Origin: Panax quinquefolius
Taxonomy: Eukaryota > Streptophyta > Magnoliopsida > Apiales > Araliaceae
Direction: 5' to 3'
Assembly (NCBI GenBank): GCA_020205615.1
Contig: JAINUW010000582.1
Coordinates: 81,469-145,468, forward strand
Length of the DNA: 64,000 nucleotides
The translations under genes were made by a program, and so were the position numbers. The notes beneath the pieces are model-generated. The model ran no database searches, was not told the DNA's origin, and worked only from the letters and a program-made list of their open reading frames with translations. Positions 1 to 11,178 of the stretch are shown here, in pieces; positions within the stretch are counted from its first letter, which is position 1; each line of letters starts with the position of its first letter.

Positions 1-570
1 AACAGGAGTACCCCAAGGAGAAGTACTAGGACGAATAAAGCCAATGTCTAACAATTCCTGCAGTTGGGTCTTTAGCTCCTAAAGTTCAATAGGAGCCATT
101 CGATATGGGGCTTTGGAAATGGGTTTTGTACCGGGTTCAAGGTCGATACAAAATTTAATTTCACACTCTGGGGGTAGGCCAGGAAGTTCTTTAGGAAATA
201 CGTAAGGAAATTTATTAACAATAGAAATATCATTCAAAACTGACGTATTTTTGTTTAGATCCGTTACATGAGCTAAGAAAGCTTGACATCCGTTTTTCAA
301 TAAACGAATAGCTTTATGGCTTGAGATGACAATGATTGATTTTATTGGTTTTGTTGCTTGAATTCGTATAATAGGTTGGTTAGGAATATGAAAGCTAACA
401 ACCTTACGAAAATAATCAATTTTTGCATGATGAGTAGTTAACCAATCAATCCCTAGAATTACGTCAAATGCAAGTATTTTCAATGAAATAAGATCGACAG
501 GTAATGTGAGGGTACCAATTTGAACCAAACAAGACTTATAAATAGTGGATGTAATGAAGGTTTCTCCCAA
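1..570 (-). pseudogene. gypsy-1 pol: end of protease and start of reverse transcriptase
   Basis: A minus-strand frame at 79-570 (163 codons) carries the second half of a Ty3/gypsy retropepsin and the linker into RT. It shows FDVILGIDWL near the start (the ILG strand of the protease fold), a long spacer, then the FPEELPGLPPxREIEF-type motif and KAPYRMAPIEL, which open chromovirus RT domains. A stop at about 76-78 separates it from the RT start, which continues off the left edge. The same stretch recurs at about 40466-41094 with only small differences, so both copies belong to one chromovirus family (Tekay/Del-like by motif, inferred). The part of pol beyond RT lies outside the window. Confidence 0.85.
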
Positions 571-596
571 TGGAGTTTCAACAGATAAGTCAAAGT

Positions 597-1746
597 TTAA
601 TTTCTCGAGTCAAATTTAAGCGTTGAGTAAGTAGGAGAAATAAAAGAATGGGTAGAACCGGTATCAAATAAGGTATAAACTTTGCTAGAGTTTATGATAA
701 GCTTACCCGTGATGACCTCGTTCGGGTTCCTTGCTTTCTGGGAGGTCACAACAAACGCTCTCCCTTGAATTATCGGCTTTGACTTTTCTGGGACGACCTT
801 TGGTGCCTCCATCCTATCTGAACTTGTCTTCGGTGAACGACAAAATCGAGCTAGGTGACCTTCTCTTCCACAATTATAACATGCTTTAGACGGCATCACG
901 TAGTTTGGACTGATGTGTCCCTCCCCTCCGCATTTGAAGCATATGATAGGTGGGCGTTCTCCTTCCTTAACAACGGGTCTTTGGTCTTTGACGTCTTTCC
1001 ATCATTGTTGAATCTCCTCTTCTTGAAATGTCCATTCTTATTGTTTTGGCCCTGATTACCACCGAAGTGGTTACCATTTCTGGATTGTTGATTCCCTCCA
1101 CGCTTGTTATCACCGCTTCGATGACTACTCTCACTGGTATTATCATTTTGTCGGCTGCTCTCTTTTGGTTGGGTTGACTCATTATCGCGCTCCAATAACT
1201 GAGCCCTATTAATAACATCTAAATACAATCACAGTTTATGAGAGATAAAATATTGACGTATCTTGGGTTTCAAACCTCTTAGAAACATTCGCGTCATTCT
1301 CTCCTCATTATCAACCAAATGGGACGTAAACTGGGACAACTCGACAAACTTGGCTTCGTACTGTGACACAGTCATATTGTTTTGCTCCATCTTGATGAAC
1401 TCTACCTCTTTCATGTGACGAATACTTTCGGGAAAGTACTTGTCGTTGAACAATTCTTGGAACTTCTCCCAAGTCATCTTCAGTGCGGCAGGTTGAGTAC
1501 GCTTTACAGATTCCCACCAGTAATCTGCCTCTACCCGTAAAATGAAGGTAGCAAAAGAAACCTTTTACTCTTCGGAGCATCCCAAGACATCAAATATCTT
1601 GCAGATCTGCTTTATCCATGTCTCCGCCTTAAGTGGTTTTGGCTCTCTAAAAAACTCTGGTGGTCCCAATTCCTTAAACTACTTGGCGGTGACCGTCTGA
1701 GAGGTGCTAGTATTTCCACCTACATTTTAGACAAGAGCCGCTCTTG
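597..1746 (-). pseudogene. gypsy-1 gag body, CCHC zinc knuckle and protease active site
   Basis: Reading down the minus strand, 1229-1477 holds the retrotransposon gag fold (WEKFQELFNDKYFP, then FVELSQF and FLRGLKP). 896-1228 is the polar, Q/N/S-rich C-terminal gag. 597-899 holds a canonical CCHC knuckle, CYNCGREGHLARFC, and the protease active site LFDTGSTHSFIS at about 640-680. Gag packages the element RNA and the protease matures Gag-Pol. Frame breaks near 895, 1228 and 1477 and a further break near 570-597 make it non-functional, although the catalytic DTG is intact, unlike in the second copy. Its N-terminus lies at 10812-10989, cut off by the Athila-like insertion. Confidence 0.85.
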
Positions 1747-1751
1747 CCTGA
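1747..1751. repeat. Target-site duplication CCTGA, left copy
   Basis: CCTGA directly precedes the first LTR and is repeated at 10812-10816 directly after the second. Removing the element rejoins a gag sequence that also occurs uninterrupted near 59780, which confirms insertion into gypsy-1 gag. Confidence 0.92.
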
Positions 1752-3329
1752 TGATAAGTGGGTTTTATACCTACTTATTGAATACCAATTCACGCGAACT
1801 ATGCCCATCACAAGTACATTTTAGTGTGTTTTTAGTTGCATTTCATGTTATTTTTCATTGCATTTAATTAAAACTCCTTTTGGTTAAAAAGTGATGGAAA
1901 CGGCCTAATTTGGTGGTATTAGAGGTCTCAAGGCTAATGGACGCATGAAGCGGGGCACAAGCTGGGATATGCGTGGCGTGAGGATCAAGTGGAGCAGAAG
2001 ACTAAGCATGGATGGAAAAAGGAAGGAGCAGTGAGCAGAATCGATCGGCAAAGAAGCAGAATCCAGAATCCAACAACAATGGCGCAGAGACAAGCTTGGG
2101 GATACGCGCCCGCGCGAGCACCCGACTGGACAACATGATATACTGCAAGTCTCGCGCCCGCGCGAGGATTACACTGGAGGGCCGCGCGCGATCCCTGAAG
2201 CTGTTGATTTGTTTTATTTTAATTTTTAATTAAAAGGGTTGTAATTTGATTAAAACGATATCTGACTGGTGTCAGACATATCTTTGATAACTTTTCACGT
2301 ATTTTCATAGTAGGAACTAGGGTTTACACCTTGAGGGAGATCCCAACGTAGAACGAAGCTAAAACGCCTATTTCTCCAATTCTTCTTGGGATTTTCTATC
2401 ATTGTGGATTCTCATTATTATTTTGCTGGATTTATATGAGGATTTGAACGTTAACTTTGGTCTATAATCAGCAATTGGGTTTGATCATTTCTATCCTTCA
2501 TCTTTCAATTGTTTGCTTATTAACCATGTTTAGCTTTGATCCCATAATGGCTTTTGGTTCAGTCATGAACTAAACTCCATTATGGGATTCTAACGGATTT
2601 TAATATGTAGTTTAGTTTCGTGCTTGATTGTTGAAATTTGTTTTACATATCATATGGAATTTCTATCATGATTGTTTTGCATGTATGAATGCTTGATCAC
2701 CATTCGTTTCAGTACTTGTATGGAATTGACAATGAACATACAAGTATGGATTGTTATTATGATAGCATACGTGTATAGGGCTGTTTTATATGGCTTGTGT
2801 ATTTCGTTAACCAGATAGACATATACTGTTTCACCGTATGAGTTAAAATAAGGGCTTGTGCTTAAATTCAGTATGATTGCAATTTCACATAGACATATAG
2901 TGATTTTGGTTATATTGATGATTACATGGAGTCTATCATTTGTGGATGCTGTGTAAGTAGGTCTTAGTACATAGAAAAATGGCTATGACTCTATTAGTGA
3001 TCTTGGCTACTTTCCTGTGATATGTGAACAATTCTTGCATGATAGTGGTAATTAGATGAAGTGTTAAATGAAGTTAGGATCCCATTATTTCCAGACTTGG
3101 TTTATTTCATTATTATTCTTGTTTTAGTTGTTATATGCAATTAGAGTAATTCACCAAATATAGTCGTTAGTTTAAACATATAAATATAGTAATTTAATTG
3201 ATGCATAGTAGTTTAAATTTGACAACTTTCTCTGTGGGATCGATACTCTACTTACTATGTATTACTTGTTGACACATGTATGCTTGCATGAGTTAGAGCT
3301 CTTTTATCAGAACTGAAAAAGAGGCAACA
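1752..3329 (+). repeat. 5' LTR of Athila-like element
   Basis: The 1578-bp LTR begins TGATAAGTGGG and ends GAGGCAACA. It matches 9228-10811 almost base for base over most of its length. The exception is a diverged stretch at about 2025-2085 (9495-9565 in the right copy), just before GC-rich motifs of the type CGCGCCCGCGCGAG at about 2105 and 2155. The small ORF at 2012-2233 has no counterpart of the same sequence in the other LTR and is not considered a gene. Confidence 0.93.
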
Positions 3330-3335
3330 ATTTTT

Positions 3336-3353
3336 TGGTGCCGTTGCTGGGGA
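3336..3353 (+). other. Primer-binding site, tRNA-Asp type
   Basis: TGGTGCCGTTGCTGGGGA lies 6 bases past the LTR. It differs at two positions from the Athila PBS complementary to the 3' end of plant tRNA-Asp. It would prime minus-strand DNA synthesis. Confidence 0.8.
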
Positions 3354-3474
3354 AAGGTGTTAATTTAAATAATTATCATCAGTTTCAAGTTATATTGTAT
3401 GACTTAGACAATTCTGATCGTTTCTCATTTCTATTTTTGTTTTGTTTTTTGGTTTCAGGTACTTGTAGATTTTT

Positions 3475-4740
3475 ATGCACACGAGATCATCCAACTCAGA
3501 ATTAACACCAGCACAAAATAACTTTAACGGAAGAGGTTGGAAAGCAAGTGTGCGGAGAAATTTGCAAGCTCAGTTAGAAAGTACAACATTTAGTATGGCA
3601 GAAGAACAGAGAATTGAGCAAAGAGAAGAGCACTGGGCTCTAAGGGACTATTCCATGCCAAATATAAACGGACTACAGTCTAGCATAGTCAGACCGGCGA
3701 TAGCAACAAATACTTTTGAGATTAAACCGGGCACTATTCAAATGGTGCAGAATTCGGTACAGTTTGGGGGTGCTGCTACGGATGATCCGAATGAACACCT
3801 GTTGAGTTTCATCGAGATTTGTGATACATTCAGATACAACGGTGTGACGGAGGATGCTATCAGACTTAGGTTATTCCCATTCTCATTGAGGAATAAGGCT
3901 AGAAGTTGGCTACATTCTTTGTCATCAGGGTCAATCACTACATGGGAGGACTTACTTACGTAAATTCTTAGCCAAGTTCTTCCCAATGGCTAAAGGCGCA
4001 AAGATGAGGACGACTATCTCTCAGTTTGAGCAACAACAGGGCGAGTCCTTATATGAAGCATGGGAGAGATATAAAGAGATGCTGAGGAAGTGTCCGCATC
4101 ACGGTATGCTAGATTAGATGGTGATCAACTCATTTTACAATGGATTGGGATGGCAATCGAGACCTATTGTGGATGCAGCCGCAGGAGGGGCATTATGGGC
4201 AAAGAGCTATGATGAGGCCTATACACTTATCGAGACTATGGCTACAAATGATTACCAGAATCCTACATCTCGGATGCCACAGCCCAAGGTTGCAAGTGTG
4301 TTGGAGGTTGATCTTTATTATTACGGTTGTTGGCACACAAATGGCAACGATGGCAAAAAGAAGATAGATATTTGGCGGAGAGAGAGCAAAGTGAAAAGCA
4401 GTTATTGCTTTCGTATGTGAGATTTGTCTTTAGGTCACACTCGACGGATCAATGTGCTATTATCGAGTCTCAGATAAGATGTGGGCAATTACAGGAAAGA
4501 TCAAGGACAGTTTCAGAACACATACCACCCCAACAACCGAAATCATCCAAACTTTAGTTAGTCAAATAACCAAGGACATTAGCAGAATCAATTTCAACCG
4601 AACCAACAGTTTCAGCCACAGTTTTCATCAAAACCACCGTTTCCACCGGGATTTTCTCAACAACAACAACATCACACTCCAGCTGCACCATAGCCAGAAA
4701 AGAAATCAGAAATGGAGGAGATGATGTTGAAATACATGGC
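3475..4740 (+). pseudogene. Athila-type gag
   Basis: The first open segment, 3475-3963 (162 codons, start MHTRSSNSEL), contains the Athila capsid motifs NTFEIKPGTIQMVQ, QFGG, DDPNEHLLSF and IRLRLFPFSLRNKARSWL. It is broken by a small indel at about 3955-3965. The gag reading continues in another frame (FLAKFFPMAK, YEAWERYKEML, CPHHG) to a stop replacing the expected Trp at about 4116, then NSFYNGLG and ALWAKSYDEAYTLIE to about 4310. A decayed zinc-knuckle region (HSTDQC kept, upstream cysteines lost) follows at about 4410-4460. 4470-4740 is Q/N/F-rich. Gag would form the virus-like particle; this copy cannot be translated whole. Confidence 0.85.
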
Positions 4741-5095
4741 AAACACGGAGGTTATGATCAAAAGCTAAGAAGTGGCTATCAAGAATCTGGAGACTCAAAT
4801 GGGGCATATGGCGAGCATGCTTAACAACAGCCCCAAGGTTCTTTTCCAAGTAACACAGAGATAAATCCAAGAAGAGACGGGAAGGAGCAGTGTCAAGCGA
4901 TCACATTGAGATCCTGGAAAAACATTGCGAGACCTTAAGAAGTCGTGCGCCCGCCAGCGAGATTACATTGAGGATCTTGCATAATTGCGCGCGAGCGAAA
5001 GCGATTCAATCTTGAAGAAAAAGAAGTTAGAAAAAATCGATTCGCGGTGAAGAAAAGAAAGATAAAAGAGTTCGGAGGAGAAGCTCGAGAGTTCA
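4741..5095 (+). other. Decayed gag-protease linker
   Basis: No open frame of note. A stretch at about 4885-5010 resembles the GC-rich part of the LTR (GTGCGCCCGCC, GCGCGCGAGCG, and GATTACATTGAGG beside the LTR's GATTACACTGGAGG). Before it lies the end of gag with a Met/Glu-rich reading. Confidence 0.5.
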
Positions 5096-6058
5096 GTGCC
5101 ACCAATTCACCCTCAAGTACCGTATCCGCAGAGATTAAATAAGCAAAGGGAAGATAAACAGTTTAGCAAGTTCTTGGAGGTATTCAAAAAGCTGCAGATC
5201 AACATACCGTTCGCCGAGGCATTGGAACAAATGCCAAGCTATGCAAAGTTTATGAAGGGTATATTGTCAAGGAAGAGAAGACTAGATGAGTTTGAGACAG
5301 TGGCCTTGACAGAGGAATGCAGTGCAGTGCTTCAGCGTAAACTACCTCTAAAGCTGAAAGATCCAGGAAGTTTCACAGTTCCATGCACGATCGGAAAGAT
5401 AAACTTCGAAAAGTTTTTATGTGATCTTGGGGCAAGTATTAATTTGATGCCCTTGTCAGTGTTTAATCAGTTGGGGTTGTCGGCTCCAAGGCCGATAAAC
5501 ATTTCATTATAGCTAGCTGACAGATCCAACACGTATCCATGGGGAATTGTTGAAGACGTGTTGGTAAAGGTGGACAAATTTATCTTTTCGGCTGACTTCA
5601 TCATTTTGGATTTCGAGGAAGACAATAGCATACCGATCATACTGGGAAGACCATTCTTAGCCACAGGAAGGACTTTGATAGACGTGCAAAAAGGGGAACT
5701 AACTATGCGTGTACATGATCAGGAGGTCACATTAAATGTCTTCAAAGCCATGAAGCTCCCAACAGATGAAGAAGAATGCTTCCAGGTGGATTTGGTGGAT
5801 CGGGCTTCAAATGAGGGAGTACAGCGAGTAGTGGATTATGAACCGGTGCGAAGTGTCATTTCTGAAAATTCAAATGTAGAGGATGAGGAATTAAATGAAC
5901 TTGTTCAATATCTGGATACCACTCCACAGTGTGGAACCATTGTAGTATGTGATAAGTTTTCGGATGAGCCTCTTAAAGTGAATGGACAGAGATTGAAGCG
6001 TTATTCAGGTGGTGAGGTAGACAGAAAGAAAGTCACCTCGATTCTATCTTCGCCATGA
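5096..6058 (+). pseudogene. Athila-type protease fused to the C-terminal tail of pol (RT, RNase H and integrase missing)
   Basis: One frame of 320 codons runs from 5096 to 6058, broken only by a TAG at 5510-5512 where related proteins have Gln. Segment one (138 codons) holds the Athila pre-protease helix region and the active site CDLGASINLMPLSVF. Segment two (166 codons) holds the rest of the retropepsin (FIILDFEEDNSIPIILGRPFLATG, the flap and ILGR motifs). It then runs without a break through an acidic stretch into PLKVNGQRLKRYSGGEVDRKK, the tail that ends Athila pol after integrase. The join lies at about 5890-5960. Known Athila pol has over 1000 residues between these parts, so this is an internal deletion. 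Confidence 0.82.
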
Positions 6059-6838
6059 GACTCAGAGACAGTCAAGCTAATTGACTATAACTTAGCGCTT
6101 GATGGGAGGCAACCCATTGTTTCCATGTCTACTTAGTATTTATTCAGTTCAAGTTGTTTGGTTTAGCTTATTTTCATTACTTGTTAGGACAGTATGAGTA
6201 CCTTTTTATGCTTATTCATCGTAGTCGACTCGCAGAAGATTATGTTCGTGCATTGCATTGAAATTAGGGTGACAAAATAGGCATTCATTTTTATTTAGTA
6301 AACCATGCTTTGATAAGGTCTATTGATGTTATTGCAGGTGTATTAGAGAGCATACATTTTTGCCTTGCAGATTCTAAAAACAAAAGCTAATTCTGAAAGA
6401 CTGATCGCCAGCGCGTGCAATGATGTACAAAGTATACCTACCAGACTGCAGTTCATTTGCTGCATCAGGCATACCACGCCGCACCAGCCCATAAAACTCG
6501 GCATGTAGCATGCGACATCAGACGTGAAAAAATTTAAGTTTAAAAATGTGATGGAGATCAGTTGGACTCTCATTTGAACTTAAACAGAAGCGCAATCACA
6601 GTGCTCTCTCCCACAAACGCACGTTTCCTCATCTTCCTCTCTATCAGTTATAAATCAAAGCCATTAATCTCAACACATACCCACGATTCCCTCCACGATC
6701 AAAGCTCAGACCCACGCTCTCATCCACTGCTATAAAGCTAGGGTTTGATTGGGATTGCAGCAACGAGTTTGGAGACATTGTCATCAGCCGCTCTTAGTCA
6801 TTATCAAGCATATCATTTTAGTTCTCTCTTAACTGCAA
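6059..6838 (+). other. Post-pol non-coding region of Athila-like element
   Basis: It begins with the conserved Athila post-pol segment (GTCAAGCTAATTGACTATAA, then GCGCTTGATGGGAGGCAACC at about 6096-6115). The rest has no convincing ORF; 6745-6838 probably serves as leader of the downstream ORF. Confidence 0.6.
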
Positions 6839-7984
6839 ATGTATCCAAAGAGGGCACGATCTTCTTCTTCCTCATCATCATTTTTCTCTGGCAGTCAAGG
6901 GGAGGATATCGTCGATCATACCAAATTTTTGAATTTGGCAGCCCAACAAGAGTATTATAGAATTGTGATGAAGACGTTTGTCAAGGAGCGTCAGTTTCAA
7001 ACCAGAGGGGCAAGATGGTCAGTTATGTGTCATGATTCACGAACGGGGATGGGTTGGATTCACTGCCACTCCCACGCCCATTCCGATTAGCATAGTCCGA
7101 GAGTTTTACGCCAATGCCAAAGTTACCATGAACGATATCGCTATGGTTCGAGGTGTCGAGATAGACTACAGACCCACCGCCATCAGAACCATTTTCAGAC
7201 TCATCGAGACACCACCAACAGGGGCTGCCAATTGGATCACAGGGGCACATATGGCAACAAACTTGGAGCTTATTATTGCTGAATTGTGCGTGCCAGGCAC
7301 GAAGTGGACTTACAAAGTCTCAAGACGAACCGACCTCACATATTCAGCACCATGACTTGAATCGATATGCCAAGGCGTGAAATTTGTTCATATGTGCCAA
7401 GCTATTGCCCTCGTCTCATCAGCATGAGATCACGGCAGAAAGGGCCATAATTTTGTGGGGTATAATTATGGGCAAGTATATTGACGTGGGTCATTTGATT
7501 CATCAAAATATTTTGAAGTATCTGAGGGGAAATACCACGGGGAGCATTCCACATGCATCAATGGTAGCCATGCTATGTGCTCATCACGGATGCAATTGGG
7601 GCAACGAAAAAATGTAATACCCGAGCCAAGACATAACTCATGCCACCATTGCAAAATTTGAGGACTGGGCAGGTGGTGAACCACACCCGCGCGGACGAGG
7701 ATTTATTCTCTGGCCCACATTCCCAGCAGCCCACTCAGACAGATGAGGCGGGCCCGTCGACACGACCACATGCTCCTCATGGTGATCGCCAGCTCCGAAG
7801 GTTGGAGCGAAGGGTTGATGCCATATATGATAATTTTGGAGCGTTTACTACGGGTCTCACGAGAGCCTTGGCCTAGGCTTTTGCACAGCAAGGAACGATG
7901 CTAGAGTGGCCTCAGTTCGGGACAACTGTGCCATATCCACCACCAGATTCACCACCTGAGGAGGGTGGTACAGCCGATCATTAG
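6839..7984 (+). pseudogene. Athila extra ORF in env position ('putative plant transposon protein' domain)
   Basis: Starts MYPKRARSSSSSSSFF at 6839, a Ser-rich N-terminus, then FVKERQFQTRGA. At about 7010-7025 the frame shifts, and the conserved block continues in 6978-7355 with ERGWVGFTATP, VREFYANAKV and MVRGVEIDYRP. It continues after a further shift in 7384-7617 with CAKLLPSSHQHEITAERA, MGKYIDVGHLIHQNI and MLCAHHGCNW. 7640-7984 supplies a Pro-rich tail with LRRLERRVDAIYDNFGAF. I recognise the block from proteins labelled 'putative plant transposon protein' (Pfam PF20167 from memory), often found downstream of pol in Athila elements; its function is unknown. No signal peptide or membrane segment is evident, which argues against a typical envelope. 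Confidence 0.75.
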
Positions 7985-9212
7985 GGGAGTTTTCTGTACC
8001 CTTTAGCTTTATTCAATGGGGCATTGAATATTATAAGTTTGGGAGTATTGGGGTAGTAGTATAGTTGCATATAGTTTCATTTAGTTTTAATTTTAGTTTT
8101 TTCATGTTTAGTTTCATTTAGTTTTAATTTTGCATGTTTATGTGTTAGATAAAATTTTGCAGAAAATTTTAATTTTTAGTTATTATTGCTTGTGCTAGTA
8201 TGTTTTAGTTTGCATGTCTCACAATGTTTAGCTTTATGGAAATTTTGTCTAGCCAATGATGATAGTGAATTTTGAAAGATTCTTGAGTATTGTGGATAAC
8301 ATGAGCCGAGATATAATGCTTTACGATGAAATTCATATTCTTTGTTTAAATGCTTTTCGGTTTGCATTTAATGTGTTTATAATCACTTGTAGGTATAAGA
8401 AGTATGTGTTGCATTGCTTGATAGAAAATGTAGTGTTAAAAAAAAGAGAAGCATGTGGAAAGTGATCGTAGACTGTATGAAGCATTGACATTCAAACTTT
8501 GGGAAAACATGGGTATGCTATGTATAAAAAAAAAATCAAATAGCAGTAACGTGACTAGTCTTATTTCGGGGCCCTGGCTACTTGAGTAAGTACGCCCGAG
8601 GGGATTGTCTTTACACCTAGCGCCCTAAGGTCTTTCATGGTCTAGGAGTCGTTGGTTGAAAGCTTGCTAAGGGGTAGCAGTGTTGCCTAAGGGAATAAGA
8701 CATTGCACAGTCATGTGAAAAAAAAAAGAAAAAGAAAAAAAAAAAAAAAAATAGCAATAAACACCGCAGAAAATAGGAAAATCGCCCTCGTGAGTAGCAA
8801 TAAAGCATTTAAACCCATTGTTGAGCCTTAGTTTGTGTTGATATGTTGAAACACTATGTGTTGCATGAGTATACATGAGTCTTGATTTAGACTATAATTT
8901 TCTATTTTGAGCAATGTAACATGTGTATTCTTTGCTTAAGTCAAGTTTTGGTGAACACCACACACACACACACAGCATCTCTATAGCATATATGAATTAT
9001 CTGAGTGTATGATATTATGCCTATAGTTTGGTTTAAAATGGTAATCTTGAATCTGGATACTTCACTGAGGCAATTTGGACTGAAATTCTGTTAGAGCTGG
9101 AACTATGTGAGACTAGTGTGCATCATAGCTTAGTTGCATAGTAATGTAGCTGCATTTTTCATTGTTCATTAGTATGCATTGCTTGAGCGCAAACAACAGT
9201 TCAAGTTTGGGG
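7985..9212 (+). other. 3' untranslated region of Athila-like element
   Basis: Non-coding. Contains repeated TTTAGTTTTAATTTT tracts (8085-8180), an A-rich tract at 8718-8751 broken by two G, and a (CA)n run at 8957-8974. The small ORFs here have no family motif. Confidence 0.6.
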
Positions 9213-9227
9213 GTATTTGATAAGTGG
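9213..9227 (+). other. Polypurine tract region
   Basis: AAGTTTGGGGGTATT abuts the right LTR; AGTTTGGGGG is the usual Athila plus-strand primer site. Confidence 0.75.
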
Positions 9228-10811
9228 GTTTTATACCTACTTATTGAATACCAATTCACGCAAACTATGCCCATCTCAAGTACATTTTAGTGTGTTTTAG
9301 TTGCATTTCATGTTATTTTGCATTGCATTTACTTAAAACTCCTTTTGGTGAAAAAGTAGCAGAAACGACCTAATTTAGTGGTATTCGAGGGCTCAAGGCT
9401 AATGGACGCATGAAGCGGGGCACAAGCTGGGATATGCGTGGTGTGAGGATCAAGTGGAGCAGAAGACTAAGCATGGATGGAAAAAGGAAGGAGCAGATGA
9501 GAGATCGATTCGTGAAGAAGAAACCAGAATCCCAGATCAAAAGTCATGCATGGCCATGGCAAGACAAGCTTGGGGACGCGCGTTCGTGCGAGCACCCGAC
9601 TGGACAACATGACATACGGCAAGTCTCGCGCCCGCGCGAGGATTACACTGGAGGGCTTGTGTATGTGCGATACTGAAGTAACTTCTGGCGATTTGTTTTA
9701 TTTTAATTTTTAATTAAAAGGGTTATAATTTGATTAAAACGATATCTGATTGGTGTCAGACATATCTTTTATAACTTTTCACGTATTTTCATAGTAGGAA
9801 CTAGGGTTTACACCTTGAGGGAGATCCCAACGTAGAACGAAGCTAAAACGCCTATTTCTCCAATTCTTCTTGGGATTTTCTATCATTGTGGATTCTCATT
9901 ATTATTTTGCTGGATTTATATGAGGATTTGAACGTTAACTTTGGTCTATAATCAGCAATTGGGTTTGATCGTTTCTATCCTTCATCTTTTAATTGTTTGC
10001 TTATTAACCATGTTTAGCTTTGATCCCATAATGCCTTTTGGTTCAGTCATGAACTAAACTCCATTATGGGATTCTAACAGATTTTAATATGCAGTTTAGT
10101 TGCATGCTTGATTGTTGGGGCTGTTTTACATATCATATGGAATTTCTATCATGATTGTTTTGCATGTATGAATGCTTGATCACCATTCGTTTCAGTACTT
10201 GTATGGAATTGACAATGAACATGCAAGTATGGATTGTAATCATGATAGCATACGTGTATGGGGCTGTTTTATATGGCTTGTGTATTTTCGTGAACCAGAT
10301 AGACATATATTGTTTCACCGTATGAGTTAAAATAAGGGCTTGTGCTTAAATTCAGTATGATTGCAATTTCACATAGACATATAGTGATTTTGGTTATATT
10401 GATGATTACATGGAGTCTATCATTTGTGGATGCTGTGTAAGTAGGTCTTAGTACATGGAAAAATGGCTATGACTCTATTAGTGCTCTTGGCTACTTTCCT
10501 GTGATATGTGAACAATTCTTGCATGATAGTGGTAATTAGATGAAGTGTTAAATGAAGTTAGGATCCCATTATTTTCAGACTTGGTTTATTTCATTATTAT
10601 TCTTGTTTTAGTTGTTATATGCAATTAGAGTAACACCCAATATAGTCGTTAGTTTAAGCATATAAATATAGTAATTTAATTGATTCATAGTAGTTTAAAT
10701 TTGACAACTTTCTTAGTGGGATCGATACTCTACTTACTATGTATTACTTGTTGACACATGTATGCTTGCATGAGTTAGAGCTCTTTTATCAGAACTGAAA
10801 AAGAGGCAACA
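9228..10811 (+). repeat. 3' LTR of Athila-like element
   Basis: A 1584-bp copy of 1752-3329 with the same TGATAAG start and GGCAACA end, followed at once by the CCTGA duplication (10812-10816). The GC-rich motif near 9577 has decayed (CGCGCGTTCGTGCGAG) while the one near 9628 is kept. Confidence 0.93.
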
Positions 10812-10989
10812 CCTGATGTTGCATGAATTGCATAAAGCCTCTGAATATTCCATCATTCATCATTTGGTCAGTGTTGTTGTTTGCCTGAGGATTATCGCAT
10901 TCCTGATGCATATTATCCTGATTATTGATCTGTGGAGACTCAACGGTCTCCTGTGCTCCATTGATATTCTCAACATTCTCGGATGTCAT
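10812..10989 (-). pseudogene. gypsy-1 gag N-terminus
   Basis: Starts at 10989 with MTSENVENINGAQETVESP and runs leftward to the Athila insertion; the rest of gag is at 597-1746. The same start occurs at 42397 (MTSENVEN) and, as MASENGEN, at 59970. The upstream Met of the longer frame is in the leader and is not preferred. Confidence 0.8.
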
Positions 10990-11178
10990 TTTTAAATACT
11001 GCCACAAAACAAGGGTTAAATAACATATCACATATTATCCCTATACTCTGACTGACCAATTAAATATCAAATAAACTTAAGTAGGTCATACTAGCGAAGG
11101 AATTCCCCGTCTCTCCCCTCCTAGTTCTTGTCTCACATCTCAGCCAGGGATCATATCCCTAACCTTTGATACCAACTG
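10990..11178 (-). other. gypsy-1 leader and primer-binding site
   Basis: On the minus strand the bases directly after the LTR read TTGGTATCAAAGGTT (about 11160-11175), a variant of the initiator tRNA-Met PBS (TGGTATCAGAGC type). The leader to the gag start is about 170 bp. Confidence 0.75.

Larger units (their letters stand above)
1752..10811 (+). mobile_element. Athila-like Ty3/gypsy element, non-autonomous, full-length between LTRs
   Basis: The element is about 9.06 kb, with LTRs starting TGATAAG and ending GGCAACA, a tRNA-Asp-type primer site, a polypurine tract before the right LTR, and a perfect 5-bp TSD. It carries Athila-type gag, a protease joined straight to the C-terminal tail of pol, the conserved post-pol segment, and an extra ORF in the position where Athila elements carry env-like genes. 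No RT, RNase H or integrase can be found, so mobilisation must have been in trans. It sits in the gag of gypsy-1 and is therefore younger than that element. The Athila assignment rests on gag motifs and PBS type. Confidence 0.9.

Noticed and set aside
2012..2233. 73-codon plus-strand ORF in the Athila 5' LTR, and 9410-9676 in the 3' LTR
   Set aside because: The two LTRs give different proteins because of indels; the GC-rich motifs inflate the frame.
6343..6573. 76-codon minus-strand ORF in the Athila post-pol region
   Set aside because: No family motif, and on the strand opposite to all element genes.
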